This document shows positions 42,301 to 45,896 of a DNA stretch of 64,000 nucleotides, piece by piece. The notes under the pieces were generated by a model, which had not been told where the DNA came from, did no database searches, and saw nothing but the letters and a program-made list of their open reading frames with translations. The stretch lies in contig CM051029.1 in assembly GCA_027627225.1 (NCBI GenBank), positions 11,393,715 through 11,457,714 on the forward strand, written 5' to 3'. The position numbers were made by a program, and so were the translations under genes. This DNA comes from Congeria kusceri. Lineage: Eukaryota > Mollusca > Bivalvia > Myida > Dreissenidae. Numbering within the stretch: position 1 is the first letter of the stretch; every line of letters starts with the position of its first letter.

Positions 42301-45296
42301 TTCAACGAAACTTTGTGGGAAGCGTCATTACCAAGAGGAGGTGTGCATACTACCAGGACGATCCGCTTCAATGATTCTTGTCAGAGTTATCCGACTTTGA
42401 AGATTTCTGAAATTAGTATATAATGCACAATTCATGACTTGCTTGTCCGAGCGATTTCTCAGCAACTACTTGCTGGAATTCAACAAAACTTTATGGAAAG
42501 CTTCATTACCAAGAGGAGGTGTGCATACTACCAGCACGTTCTGCTTCAATGATTTGTATCTAAGAGTTATGGGTCTTTGAAAATTTCTGAAATTAGTATA
42601 TAATTCATAAATTCTTGTCCGAGCTATTTCTCTGAAACTACTGGCCAGATTTCAATGAGACTTTATGGGAAACTTCTTTTACAAAGAGGAAGACATAAAC
42701 TACAGTGAAATGATCGGGTTGCCATTCACTGGTATTCTACACTCATTCACCGCATAGCATGAAATTATTCTCTTTCTTTTCTTTTCAGATTCTGTAGCTT
42801 TTGATCAAGGTGATGTAAACCAAGTTGATGTTCTTTCTGATATTGGAGAGGAAGATTCGATGGATGATGAAATCACTGATGAATGGCACCAGCAAGTACA
42901 AAATCAAAGTTAGTTGAAAATCTATTTTAATGCTCCAGGTGATTTTTTATGCACCCGGCATCTTGATGCGGGAGGCATATCGTGATCGTCCTTCGGTCGT
43001 TCCGTCTGTCCGCCTTGACAGGTTAAGTAAATTAAACCGTTTCATCTAGCACATACAGCGCTTGCTAGAACTCTTTGATACTTTCACATTTGTTGCTTAT
43101 GACCATTCCCTGTCCACCCATATTACCAAACCTCACTTTGACCTTGACATAATTTGGACTTAGAATAATTCAAATGGGTTATTTCTTGGTGTAACTAGAT
43201 TAACTTTGACCTTGACATAATTTGGACTTAGAATAATTCAAATGGGTTATTTCTTGGTGTAACTAGATTTTACCGTTTCATCTAGCACAAACACCGCTTG
43301 CTACAACACTTGGATACTTACACAGTTGTTGCATGTGACCATCCCCAATCAACCCATACCATCCAACCTCATTTTGACCTTGACCTTTTTTTTACTTAGT
43401 TTAATGCAAACCATTCGTCCGTGACAGGTTAAACAGATTTTACCGTTTCATCTAGCACAAACACCGCTTGCTACAACACTTGGATTCTTACACAGTTGTT
43501 GCGTATGACCATCCCCAATCCACACATATCATCCAACCTCACTTTGTCCTTGACTTAATTTGGACTTATAATAATTCAAAAGAGCTAAGAATAATTCAAA
43601 AGAGCTATTTCTTGGTTAACTAGATTTTAATGTTCCGTCTAGAAGCATCCACTTACTACAACACTTGGATATTTACAATGTTGTTTCTTATGACAATTCC
43701 CAATCTGCCCATAGTACCCAACCTCGCTTTGACCTTGACCTAATTAGGACTCCAAATTAATTCAAATGGGCTATTAGGACTTGACATTAATTCAAATGGG
43801 CTGACCAGCACCAAGTTGAATCCACCAACTTCAACTTTGGTGTGGGTGGGGTCAAGGTCACAGTTACTAAAAATAGAAAAATGGCTGCCGCTCAATAACT
43901 CGAGAACAAATTGACCTATTTTAACGAAACTTCATACATAGATACCTTATATCAAGACCTCATTTGGGATGGCATATGGGGTGGTCGGAATCAAGGTCAG
44001 GGCCACAGTTACAATAAATAGAAAAATGAAAAATAGACATACAGTTTCTGCTCTATCACTGAAACACAAATTTAGCGTTGGAATTTCCATGTTTCTTGTT
44101 TATTCATGGTATAAAGGCATAAAAAGTTTTGAACAATTCCAATGTGACCTGTCTCTAAAAATGGTGGTTTGTTATTCTTTATATTGGTTAAATTTAGCAT
44201 ATGTTGTCCGTCTGCATGACACTTGTATTCATATAAAAAGCACTATGTGGATTGTGCACAACTTTTATTTTTCTTCCGAGGTCAAAGTTCAGGTCACAGG
44301 TGATGGTAACTTAGCAAAAAAAAATCTGTAATAACTCCAATAGTACAGTGAAATATGATCTTATTGATAGTGGCTTTCACCAGTAGGGGACTCTTATAGC
44401 GCTTGCAATATTGACAAAACCTTGTTTGTTAGTAGTTCTCTGTCCTTTTAGTCCTTAATTGTCTGTATCATGATATTAAATATTGCCTAATTTTATTTTC
44501 TTGTTGAATTTCAGCCACTGGGTACAGCCACCCAGTACGAAAGAAAAGGAAGTTATCGTACGTGGAGACAGGTATAATATAATTATTTCAATTCAGTTCA
44601 GCATTTTATTTGAGCAAACAAACATCATAATCTTTTATATTGATTAATCTTTGAAAACAAGTCATTTCACAGGTAGCAGATGTTGTAACATGTCATAAAA
44701 TAGTTCCATTTAAAAAAAATTGTAGGATTATAGACTTTTGAAAGAATAATCTTTCTTGGTATGTACCACAAAATAGGAAAAAATGTAGTGCAGAGTTGTA
44801 ATAAATGTACCTTATACTTCAACAGTTGTCTGTTTTTGCTCAAAAAGCTGTCAGCAAAGTGAGAATAATTTGCGATTTCAAAATTTGTGCTATGCTGTGT
44901 TTAGTATTTTGTTTATTATTATTTGGATTTAATTGAAAAGACGAAGAGTTGCTTGAGGCAGACAGGGAGAGTGATGGAACTGACGACACTGATAATCCAA
45001 TCTTCAAAAGAAAAAGGAGCCAGGGAGATAAACAATGTAAGGAAATTGGCAGAGGAAGCGAGAGTGATGAATCTTCCGATGACAATTATCGTCGTCCAGT
45101 TCCAAAACATAAAAAAAGATGGAGCACGACAGAAAAACAAGTGTTCAAAGACTTGTTTAAAAGATACATAAATGATAAGTGTTTGCCCCCTGGGCAAGTT
45201 TTAAGGAACGCAACAAAACTACTACAGAACAGAACTATCGTGCAAATCCGAACGAGGATACACAATATTATCTCTGGAAAACAAGCATATGATTAG
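880..45296 (+). CDS. Multi-exon gene: KMT5A-like SET domain + zinc finger + tyrosine-recombinase-like domain + SANT-like tail
   Basis: Whole-gene entry; exons are listed separately. Read in order, the exons encode a SET lysine-methyltransferase domain, an acidic/coiled-coil linker, CxxC-type zinc fingers, a long helical region, a tyrosine-recombinase-like C-terminal fold, an acidic/basic spacer and a SANT/Myb-like end. About 1,060 codons result if every listed exon is used. From memory, teleost and invertebrate proteins labelled N-lysine methyltransferase KMT5A-like share this order and similar size; I could not run a search. Splice phases agree at nearly every junction. Exceptions are 968/2379, where canonical sites leave the frame off by one, and 31636/34610, which works with the AG four bases further on. 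No start codon was found; the 5' end probably lies outside the window. Introns make up about 93 percent of the span. Likely nuclear and chromatin-acting (inference). Confidence 0.8.
1270..2005 (+). repeat. Tandem-core repeat of the CACCGG/GGGGACT family, 5' part degenerate
   Basis: Contains the AAAACTGGATCCTGC, GAAACTTGGTATAC and TTACTAAAAATAGAA motifs of the copies at 14628 and 26249, and ends with TACTGTCAAAGCCTTGTTAA, the family's usual 3' end. The 5' hairpin is missing or decayed. Confidence 0.6.
2015..2215 (+). repeat. Truncated GTCGAGC-family repeat
   Basis: Starts near GACGAGCCAGCTTGAGGTCA, a decayed form of the GTCGAGCCCGCTTGCGG hairpin, continues with GATATAGCTGTCACAATGG and one core unit, then stops. 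The full-length relative is at 45897-47160. Confidence 0.6.
2379..2531 (+). CDS. Exon: SET domain, N-terminal half
   Basis: The frame reads RGIKTLEVRRRGDFLLHYYG, then EVLSAQEGDQLEKENSTGFR and FFYSHKGQNL. RGI is the S-adenosylmethionine-binding start of SET domains (usually GRGV/GRGI). The hallmark hydrophobic strand followed by YxGE is present, as is the RFFY strand. The donor TG/GTATGT is good and leaves two bases, which join the T of the next exon to make the Cys of CIDA. The frame is closed by a stop if read past the donor. Confidence 0.85.
2532..3100. other. Intron without recognised features
   Basis: AT-rich sequence between two SET exons. Short open frames here have no recognisable content. 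Confidence 0.5.
3101..3217 (+). CDS. Exon: SET domain catalytic core (CIDA, RLVNHG)
   Basis: After TTTTGTTTAG the frame reads (C)IDASVESGRLARLVNHGRK, then KEANCVMKNVESHLILFALR. CIDA, RLVNH and the following ANC are signature SET motifs; the NH pair helps bind the methyl donor and shape the active-site pseudoknot. The donor AAG/GTATTT leaves two bases that join the next exon as Arg. Length and motif spacing match KMT5A-type SET domains, with no separate post-SET cysteine cluster visible. Confidence 0.88.
3218..4124. other. Intron without recognised features
   Basis: AT-rich, with runs of A and T. GAAAAATGTTGGCC-like and GGCCAACATTTTTT-like stretches at 3561-3577 and 4006-4018 are inverted with respect to each other and may mark a decayed inverted-repeat element. 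Confidence 0.35.
4125..4188 (+). CDS. Exon: SET domain C-terminus (GEELLYDYG)
   Basis: After GTTTCAG the frame reads (R)DIDIGEELLYDYGVQYLFWE, K. GEELxYDYG is the canonical final SET motif; its tyrosines line the lysine channel. The donor AAG/GTATGT is strong and the exon ends in phase 0. Together with the three exons before it, this completes a SET fold with all expected motifs, so the enzyme half could be active. Confidence 0.88.
4642..4689 (+). CDS. Candidate short exon, linker (MYFERKVESYQNMFYK)
   Basis: A 48-base open stretch lies between TTCTGTTCAG and AAG/GTTTAT. It starts and ends in phase 0, as required after the SET exon. The predicted peptide is charged and helix-prone, like the later coiled-coil exons of this gene. 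No homology was recognised and the donor is imperfect, so this is a splice-site and phase argument only. Confidence 0.4.
4930..5917 (+). repeat. Pearl/HINE-like element with AGCTCACC hairpin and about 163-base core repeats
   Basis: Starts with a near-perfect hairpin (AGCTCACCTGAGCAC / GTGCTCATGGTGAGCT) at about 4942-4975. Four to five core units of about 163 bases follow, each with TGTGAACACTCTAGAAG, ATGAAACTTGCTCAGAACA and ACATGGC(C/T)GCCAG. It ends with an AGGGCC/GGCCCT stem and CTTGTTT. Core units lack in-frame stops, so both strands show long open frames, but these only translate the repeat. Related copies lie at 22578 and 47500. Confidence 0.8.
6500..7806 (-). repeat. GTCGAGC-family tandem-core element, reverse orientation
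   Basis: On the minus strand it starts at about 7806 with TCGAGCCCGCTTGCGGTAAG, GATATAGCTGTCACAATGG and GTGCGTGCGT, followed by about seven core units of roughly 160 bases with CTCAAAGGTCAAGGTCACAC. Confidence 0.75.
7926..8280. mobile_element. Small hAT-like non-autonomous DNA element
   Basis: The ends are CAGTGTTTTTTCC and, inverted, CAGTGATTTTTTTC. A direct TCACC flanks both sides, and joining the flanks restores the surrounding repeat (GATCACCATTACTT). Internal TTGTGAA motifs recur near both ends. About 355 bases with no coding capacity. hAT elements usually make 8-base duplications, so the superfamily is tentative. Confidence 0.55.
8690..8705 (+). CDS. Candidate 16-base microexon (THVEK)
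   Basis: A near-ideal acceptor (CGTCTTGTAG) and a perfect donor (AAAG/GTAAGT) enclose 16 bases reading THVEK plus one carried base. It enters in phase 0 and leaves in phase 1, exactly the change needed between the SET/linker exons and the acidic exon at 11654. It sits inside repeat-rich intron DNA, so transcript evidence is required. Confidence 0.4.
9516..10288. other. Intron without recognised features
   Basis: AT-rich. Overlapping small frames on both strands show no recognisable motifs. Confidence 0.4.
10289..11400 (+). repeat. Two adjoining tandem-core repeats (ATGCCTCCTGCATC family, then CAAGAACCACATGGCTAC family)
   Basis: The first begins with hairpin ATGCCTCCTGCATC / GATGCTGTAGGCAT. 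From about 10560 units of about 165 bases follow, with CATGCATTGAAG, GACGGTGTGTCG, CAAGAACCA and AAGGTCA motifs. It ends at GGTATGTGGGGGTATAA and AGTGGTAGCACTAGTT. Confidence 0.65.
11654..11761 (+). CDS. Acidic linker exon, copy 1 of 3
   Basis: After ACCCCAG the frame reads AVLDNKEEEEESPNTIEGSG, then GVDSDQNQENNTTHE, followed by donor G/GTAAAG. Entry and exit are both phase 1, so inclusion or skipping keeps frame. The exon is 36 codons and glutamate-rich. Two further copies lie downstream with the same flanks. Likely a disordered acidic linker between the SET and zinc-finger parts; no enzymatic role is expected. Confidence 0.65.
12078..12270 (+). mobile_element. tRNA-derived SINE, copy 1
   Basis: The head has A box TAGCTCAGTTGG and B box GGTTCGATTCC of RNA polymerase III promoters in a tRNA-like arrangement. 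The body has CACATAACTTGTGTGG and GGTCATGAAATAATTTCTAC, shared with copies at 20974 and 53178. The tail fades at about 12270. Confidence 0.8.
12500..13035 (+). repeat. Segmental duplication block B (acidic exon copy 2)
   Basis: Matches block A and block C from the CACATATCCCTGACCCAGTG stretch through the exon to TTAGATATGGTATAGCT. It then diverges at about 13035 and lacks the SINE. Confidence 0.7.
12793..12927 (+). CDS. Acidic linker exon, copy 2 of 3, with an internal duplication
   Basis: Same borders, phase and reading frame as copy 1 (AVLDNEEEDEESPNTIEG and on). It is 45 codons because a 27-base unit (QNQENNNT-like) is repeated in tandem near the 3' end. The donor is G/GTAAAG. The frame is intact and differences from copy 1 keep it open, which suggests it can still be coding. 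Confidence 0.6.
13119..13503. mobile_element. TTAA-flanked MITE, 385 bases
   Basis: Terminal inverted repeats TTAAAGCCCCAGTCCAC and, at the other end inverted, TTAAAGCCCCTGTCCACC. The TTAA at each end is the kind of target duplication made by piggyBac or Kolobok transposases. No ORF. Confidence 0.7.
13504..14209. other. Intron without recognised features
   Basis: No exon or element was recognised. A stretch near 13660-13740 rich in CCCTGG/GGGGCGC stands out from its AT-rich surroundings. Confidence 0.35.
14210..15804. mobile_element. DNA element with CCGTAAT(T/C)GACCATGTATTA inverted ends
   Basis: The left end CCGTAATTGACCATGTATTA and the right end, inverted, CCGTAATCGACCATGTATTA match at 19 of 20 bases. 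Coding sequence is not evident. About half of the interior is a later insertion (14628-15452). The superfamily was not determined; no target duplication was clear. Confidence 0.65.
14628..15452 (+). repeat. AGTCCCC-hairpin tandem-core element, complete copy
   Basis: Starts with hairpin AGTCCCCTACCGGT / ACCGGAGGGGACT. Units with CCGTCCGTC, AAAACTGGATCCTGCGA and GAAACTTGGTATAC follow. It ends CACCGGTAGGGGACTCCTGT and CAAAGCCTTGTT. Nested in the DNA element 14210-15804, so it is the younger of the two. Confidence 0.75.
15940..16905 (+). repeat. Tandem-core repeat, CATGACCAG/AAGGTCAAGGTCAC family
   Basis: Five to six units of roughly 155 bases with CATGCATTGAAGGAT-like, GATGTGTTG and TTCAAAGGTCAAGGTCAC motifs. 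It ends GGAATGTGGGGGTATTAATC and AGTGATAGCTCTA, like the arrays at 10560 and 21660. Confidence 0.7.
16948..17041 (+). CDS. Unassigned candidate exon (GHFWGSVIVMSRDHEEVGAF)
   Basis: A TTACTTTTAG acceptor and an AAG/GTACTG donor enclose an open frame reading GGHFWGSVIVMSRDHEEVG, then AFNMHSTVLAIG. It enters in phase 1, compatible with the acidic exons, and leaves in phase 2, compatible with the candidate exon at 18799. The sequence looks like a folded domain rather than repeat, but I do not recognise the family. It may be an alternative exon of the large gene or a relic of another gene in its intron. Confidence 0.4.
17325..18415 (+). repeat. Head-to-tail array of about 140-base units
   Basis: Eight units, each with TTTCCGCTCAATAACTTGAG, GGATGGAGGTATTG, GTAGCTTACATGCAG and GGGTCAAGGTCACTGTTACT. 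The units are much more alike than those of the other arrays, pointing to recent expansion or homogenisation. Confidence 0.8.
18799..18879 (+). CDS. Unassigned candidate exon (SRTNYIIVKNAAPQEVLLEL)
   Basis: A TTATTTCAG acceptor and a CATAG/GTTACA donor enclose a frame reading (S)SRTNYIIVKNAAPQEVLLE, then LTCLEMHR. It joins the exon at 16948 in frame (phase 2). It leaves in phase 2, which does not fit the third acidic exon (phase 1), so another exon is missing or the pair belongs to something else. Not recognised. Confidence 0.38.
18928..19830 (+). repeat. GTCGAGC-family tandem-core element
   Basis: Starts GTCGAGCCCGCTTGCGGTAA at about 18932, with GATATAGCTGTCACAATGG-like sequence and about five core units containing CTCAAAGGTCAAGGTCACAC. 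It passes into unrelated DNA near 19830. Confidence 0.75.
19831..20250. other. Intron without recognised features
   Basis: Begins with ATGCCCCCACAAAGTCGGTG, resembling the start of another repeat family, but no tandem core follows. Confidence 0.35.
20568..20672 (+). CDS. Acidic linker exon, copy 3 of 3
   Basis: A third copy of the acidic exon with identical borders and phase (1 to 1), 35 codons, ending NNPHE. It is flanked by the same intron sequence as copies 1 and 2. Its donor G/GTAAAG joins in frame to the exon at 22519 (HEG/WNEQ). Confidence 0.62.
20974..21140 (+). mobile_element. tRNA-derived SINE, copy 2
   Basis: Same head (TAGCTCAGTTGG, GGTTCGATTCC) and body as the copy at 12078. It was duplicated together with the acidic exon. 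Confidence 0.8.
21660..22340 (+). repeat. Tandem-core repeat, CAAGAACCACATGGCTAC family
   Basis: Four units of about 165 bases with CATGCATTGAAG, GTGTGTCG(A/C)GC and CTTCAAGGTCAAGGTCA. It ends GCGGTATGTGGGGGGTATTA. Same family as 10560-11400 and, inverted, 50870-51620. Confidence 0.7.
22519..22568 (+). CDS. Exon: helical linker (WNEQMNVLQKKYERLK)
   Basis: After GTTTCTAG the frame reads (G)WNEQMNVLQKKYERLK and ends at AAG/GTAATT. It enters in phase 1, matching the acidic exons, and leaves in phase 0, matching the exon at 31540. The peptide has a heptad-like pattern of Met, Leu and Tyr with Lys/Glu between, suggesting a short coiled coil that continues in the next exon. Confidence 0.6.
22578..23400 (+). 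repeat. AGCTCACC-family element, 5' hairpin shortened
   Basis: Opens TTAGCTGAGCTTTTGTGATC, then units with TTAACACTCTAGA, TCATGAAACTT and AACATGGCCG motifs as at 4930. The 5' stem is collapsed and the 3' end is lost. Confidence 0.7.
23401..24030. other. Intron DNA with a weak tRNA-like stretch
   Basis: Mostly AT-rich. On the minus strand at about 23630-23720 GTGGGTCGAATCCTACTGGG resembles a tRNA T arm (B box), with upstream sequence too diverged to fold. Possibly a decayed SINE of a second type. Confidence 0.3.
24035..24985 (+). repeat. GTCGAGC-family tandem-core repeat, 5' end lost
   Basis: Core units with GACGGCGTGTCGCGT, CCTAGCTCAAAGGTCAAGGT and GCATAATACAGCTTGTCC. It ends with GGGCTCGACATGTTGCCC, the same terminus as at 47120-47160. 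Confidence 0.7.
24985..25530 (+). repeat. TCTAGCACCAA family repeat
   Basis: About four units with TTTTACTGTTTC, CTAGCACCAAC, GCTTGCTACAAC and CCTCACTTTGACC. Shared with 10360-10560 and 43010-43800. Confidence 0.6.
25800..27190 (+). repeat. AGTCCCC-hairpin element (26249-27045) within a GACCATGAGGTCTC-type repeat
   Basis: The hairpin AGTCCCCTACCGGT / ACCGGAGGGGACT at about 26251 starts a copy of the family at 14628. On both sides lies a different repeat with CTTGATCAAACTTGCACAG and TATATGACCAT motifs, indicating insertion of one repeat into another. Confidence 0.65.
27232..28115 (+). repeat. TTTTTATACGC-family tandem-core element
   Basis: Starts TTTTTATACGCGCGTATAAA with GGGAACACCCGAGCG and a GCGGGCGGGCGG run. 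About four units with CATGGATGGATTTTCAAATA and CCAGGTCCCTAGGTCCA follow. It ends with CTTTGTGACAATGGCACTTTTG. A larger copy is at 37391. Confidence 0.75.
28116..28602 (+). repeat. AGCTCGAC-family core units
   Basis: Units with TTTCTGCTCAAT, GAGCTATTGTAATGAAACTT and GGGTGGGTGGGGTCA. A further unit is interrupted at 28602 by the DNA element that follows and resumes at 29785. Confidence 0.6.
28603..29782. mobile_element. DNA element with CTGTGG(G/A)ATCACT inverted ends and TA duplication
   Basis: The left end CTGTGGGATCACTAATTTTC and the right end, inverted, CTGTGGAATCACTTGAATTT are similar, and TTTCGCG motifs occur near both. TA flanks each side (28601-28602, 29783-29784). Removing the element restores GAGCTATTGTAATGAAACTT, seen intact at about 28440. 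It has only a 61-codon open frame of unknown meaning (29485-29670) and a twofold 46-base tandem repeat at 29398-29480. TA duplication suggests a Tc1/mariner-like transposase acted (inference). Confidence 0.75.
29785..30895. other. Remnant of the interrupted repeat, then intron without recognised features
   Basis: 29785-29870 continues the AGCTCGAC-family unit. The rest is AT-rich DNA with no exon or element recognised. Confidence 0.35.
30896..31440 (+). repeat. Degenerate TTTTTATACGC-family units
   Basis: Contains CCAGCATTGATGGATTTTAA, ATTCAAGGTCAAAG and ends TGTAACAATGGCACTCTTGT, the family 3' end. The 5' part is replaced by a GACCAAACTTGCAG-type repeat. Confidence 0.6.
31540..31636 (+). 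CDS. Exon: helical then polar linker (QKYKQLKEAKDD...)
   Basis: After ACTTTTTAG the frame reads QKYKQLKEAKDDQAGNTVPQ, then ESARDDARGDGK, ending at AAAG/GTGAGC, a strong donor. Phase 0 in, phase 1 out. The first half extends the coiled coil of the previous exon; the second half is Asp/Arg/Gly-rich and probably disordered. To join the zinc-finger exon in frame, the acceptor AG ending at 34613 must be used rather than the one at 34609. Confidence 0.6.
31853..32872. mobile_element. DNA element with CTACCG inverted ends
   Basis: The left end CTACCGCATAAACTTGCGTA and the right end, inverted, CTACCGTAAAAACTCACATA agree in pattern. TATAAGACGCA occurs near both ends. About 1.02 kb; a 60-codon frame inside has no recognised content. 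Target duplication unclear. Confidence 0.6.
32873..33690. other. Intron without recognised features
   Basis: AT-rich sequence, no exon or repeat recognised. Confidence 0.4.
33700..34550 (+). repeat. GTCGAGC-family core units without the 5' hairpin
   Basis: Five units of roughly 160-185 bases with CCGGACTGTAACTTCATC, ACAAATGATCACC and CTAGCTCAAAGGTCAAGGTC. It stops just before the acceptor of the zinc-finger exon. Confidence 0.7.
34614..35823 (+). CDS. Large exon: zinc fingers and helical domain preceding the recombinase fold
   Basis: A single open frame of about 400 codons, the longest in the window that is not repeat-derived. Near the start CVFCGKLL...HWQHVH forms a C2H2-like finger; at about 34880-34945 PCVNCYGFY...ELWRHSRNC forms a CxxC...HxxxC finger. 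The remainder is rich in Lys, Leu, Asn and Glu with predicted helices (for example FEKPGLALRLGHNLVKAADI). From memory, KMT5A-like proteins of fish have the same finger followed by a comparable core. The acceptor has two AGs four bases apart (34609, 34613); the second matches the incoming phase. The donor AG/GTATGT at 35824 leaves two bases which combine with the next exon as Arg. Confidence 0.85.
36229..36620 (+). repeat. TATGTC(T/G)-family repeat with a TTAG microsatellite
   Basis: Starts TATGTCGCCCAACTATAGTG and GGGGGAGACATATTGATGAG (hairpin), then TTAG repeated about eight times at 36281-36312, and a partial CAAGAACCACAT unit. Same family as 40900. Confidence 0.65.
36641..36908 (+). CDS. 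Exon: tyrosine-recombinase-like domain, first part (LRKYIAT)
   Basis: After GGTTTTCAG the frame reads (R)IDMVQSQGKMDKKVATLL, then TTEMVGAIELLNQTR, NKYIFANQENG and SVSLRKYIATVSQ. VxxLLTxEMxxAIxLLN and LRKxIAT are hallmarks of the recombinase-like module of KMT5A-like proteins; LRKxIAT corresponds to box II (HxLRHTxAT) of tyrosine recombinases, with the leading His replaced by Ser and the Arg kept. The donor CAG/GTAATT leaves phase 0, as needed by the exon at 39760. Confidence 0.85.
37107..37390 (+). repeat. Fragment of the AGTCCCC-hairpin family
   Basis: GGGGACTATAGGTTTGCCCT, TACTGGATCCTGCCATAA and GAAACTTGGTATACAGA motifs are present. Truncated at the 3' side by the next element. Confidence 0.65.
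37391..39510 (+). repeat. Long TTTTTATACGC-family array, about 2.1 kb
   Basis: Starts TTTTTATACGCCCGTTTGAA. At least eleven units of about 165 bases follow, with GGAGCATAACTTTGTCCAGC, ATGGATGGATTTTCAAATAA and AACCAGGTCCCTAGGTCCAA. A second GGGAACACCCAAGCGGGCGG start at about 38460 shows one element inserted in or recombined with another. It ends GACGGGCGTATCTTTGTGAC; ACGGGCGTAT is the inverse of the start ATACGCCCGT. Confidence 0.8.
39760..39955 (+). CDS. Exon: tyrosine-recombinase-like domain, C-terminal part (HRDYYRL)
   Basis: After TGTTTTCAG the frame reads VLDLNEGEIEWLSSHLAHTV, then KTHRDYYRLQEAAVEIGK. LSSHLAH matches the LxxxLGH box of tyrosine recombinases with Gly changed to Ala, and HRDYYRL places a Tyr where the nucleophile is expected. 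The exon ends YRGKSLDEIQID, the usual close of this module in KMT5A-like proteins. With box-II His lost and GH altered, DNA binding without strand transfer is the likelier role (inference). Confidence 0.85.
40031..40870 (+). repeat. ATGCCCCCGCCAT-hairpin tandem-core element
   Basis: Hairpin TATGCCCCCGCCAT / ATGGCGGAAGGGCATA at 40031-40062, a GT microsatellite at 40090-40108, then four units of about 175 bases with TGCATGATGGGATTTCGAAA and TTAAAGGTCAAGGTCA. Confidence 0.75.
40900..41825 (+). repeat. TATGTCTGC-hairpin tandem-core element
   Basis: Starts TATGTCTGCTCCACATAGTG and GGGAGACATATTGATGAG. A higher-order unit of about 310 bases (two half-units with ATAACTTCAAAGTCCCTTGG and TAGAACTTCTTTATGCATAG) follows, repeated about 2.5 times. 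It ends GTGGGGGAGACATAAATG and TGTCTAGTTGTT. Confidence 0.7.
42195..42720 (+). repeat. ATGCTCCCCAC-hairpin repeat
   Basis: Hairpin ATGCTCCCCACAAAATTTTC / AGGGTAGCAT starts about three units of 150-180 bases with TTGTCC(G/A)GACTATTTCTCAG and GGAAGCGTCATTACCAAGAG. The 60- to 126-codon frames across it are translations of the repeat. Confidence 0.65.
42789..42908 (+). CDS. Exon: acidic spacer (GEEDSMDDEITDEW)
   Basis: After TTTTCTTTTCAG the frame continues from the recombinase exon as DSVAFDQGDVNQVDVLSDIG, then EEDSMDDEITDEWHQQVQNQ. Phase 1 in, phase 1 out. About 40 residues, strongly acidic, probably disordered. The donor AAA/GTTAGT is acceptable. Confidence 0.7.
42949..43840 (+). repeat. ATGCACCCGGCATC-hairpin / TCTAGCACAAA family
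   Basis: Hairpin ATGCACCCGGCATC / GATGCGGGAGGCAT, then units with TTTTACCGTTTCATCTAGCA. A 67-base segment with CTTTGACCTTGACATAATTT is duplicated head to tail at 43135-43265. Confidence 0.7.
43841..44425 (+). repeat. Mixed AGCTCGAC-type and AGTCCCC-type repeat fragments
   Basis: GGGTCAAGGTCACAGTTACT and AACTTCATACATAGATACCT units, followed by a tail CACCAGTAGGGGACTCTTAT and AACCTTGTTT. Confidence 0.55.
44515..44571 (+). CDS. Exon: basic segment, possible nuclear localisation signal
   Basis: After TTGAATTTCAG the frame reads TTGYSHPVRKKRKLSYVET. RKKRK is a classical monopartite nuclear localisation pattern. Phase 1 in and out, donor CAG/GTATAA. This suits a chromatin-acting protein. Confidence 0.7.
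44941..45296 (+). CDS. Last exon: acidic/basic stretch and SANT/Myb-like C-terminus
   Basis: The frame begins DEELLEADRESDGTDDTDNP, contains KRKR and then KKRWSTTEKQVFKDLFKRYI, with RTIVQIRTRIHNII before a TAG stop at 45294-45296. RWSxxE...F...F..YI and the later QIRTRIHNI resemble the two ends of a SANT/Myb-type helix bundle; KMT5A-like proteins of fish end in a similar RWTxxE segment (from memory). The acceptor is GAAAAG, lacking a strong pyrimidine tract, but phase 1 matches the previous exon. No clear polyadenylation site was identified beyond the stop; the following DNA is repeat. Confidence 0.78.
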
Positions 45297-45890
45297 GTTC
45301 ACAGTTCATAAGGGTGAGGTTTTGTGGTCAGTGGTTGTCCGTCGTCATCAATTACTCTACTTCTACTCTGAAACCACTTGGTGGAAATCAACCAAACTTG
45401 GTATAAATGTTCTTTGTATGGTCGCTACCAAAATACTTGAAATAATTTTGATTCGTTAATAAACATGGCTGCCAGGGTTTGGTGCTTATAAGGCTATATA
45501 TTGAAATCTTATTGTCTCTAACCACTGGTTGAATTTCAAAATAATTTCACAGAAATGTTTCTTGGGTGGCCCTCTCCCAAAATAATTCATATTATTTTGA
45601 TTCACTAAAAAACATGGCTGCCAGGGTGTGGGGTATTTTCTTAATTGCTATATTAAAAAAAATATGATTGTCAGTAACCACTTGTTAGATTTTGAAATGA
45701 TTACACAGAAATGTTCATTTGTTCTCTATCAAAACACCTCAAATTATTTTGAAATGTTGAGGGCAGGGCCTTGTTTTCTTGTATGCTTATATTTAAAACT
45801 TAAAAAAAAAAAAAAATTGTCAAAAACCACTCATTTCATAATCATTTGGAAACAAACTTCACAGAAATGACCCTCTACCAATTTTCTTCA
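45297..45890 (+). repeat. GTGGTCAGTGGTTGTCC family repeat
   Basis: Three units of about 150 bases with ACCACTTGGTGGAAATCAAC, AAAACATGGCTGCCAGGG and TTCACAGAAATG. It lies directly after the stop codon and may supply the 3' untranslated region. A shorter version starts after 35850. Confidence 0.6.
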
Positions 45891-45896
45891 ATTTAT

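Noticed and set aside
42020..42423. 126-codon plus-strand frame
   Set aside because: It runs through the ATGCTCCCCAC-hairpin repeat, and its units recur downstream with stops.
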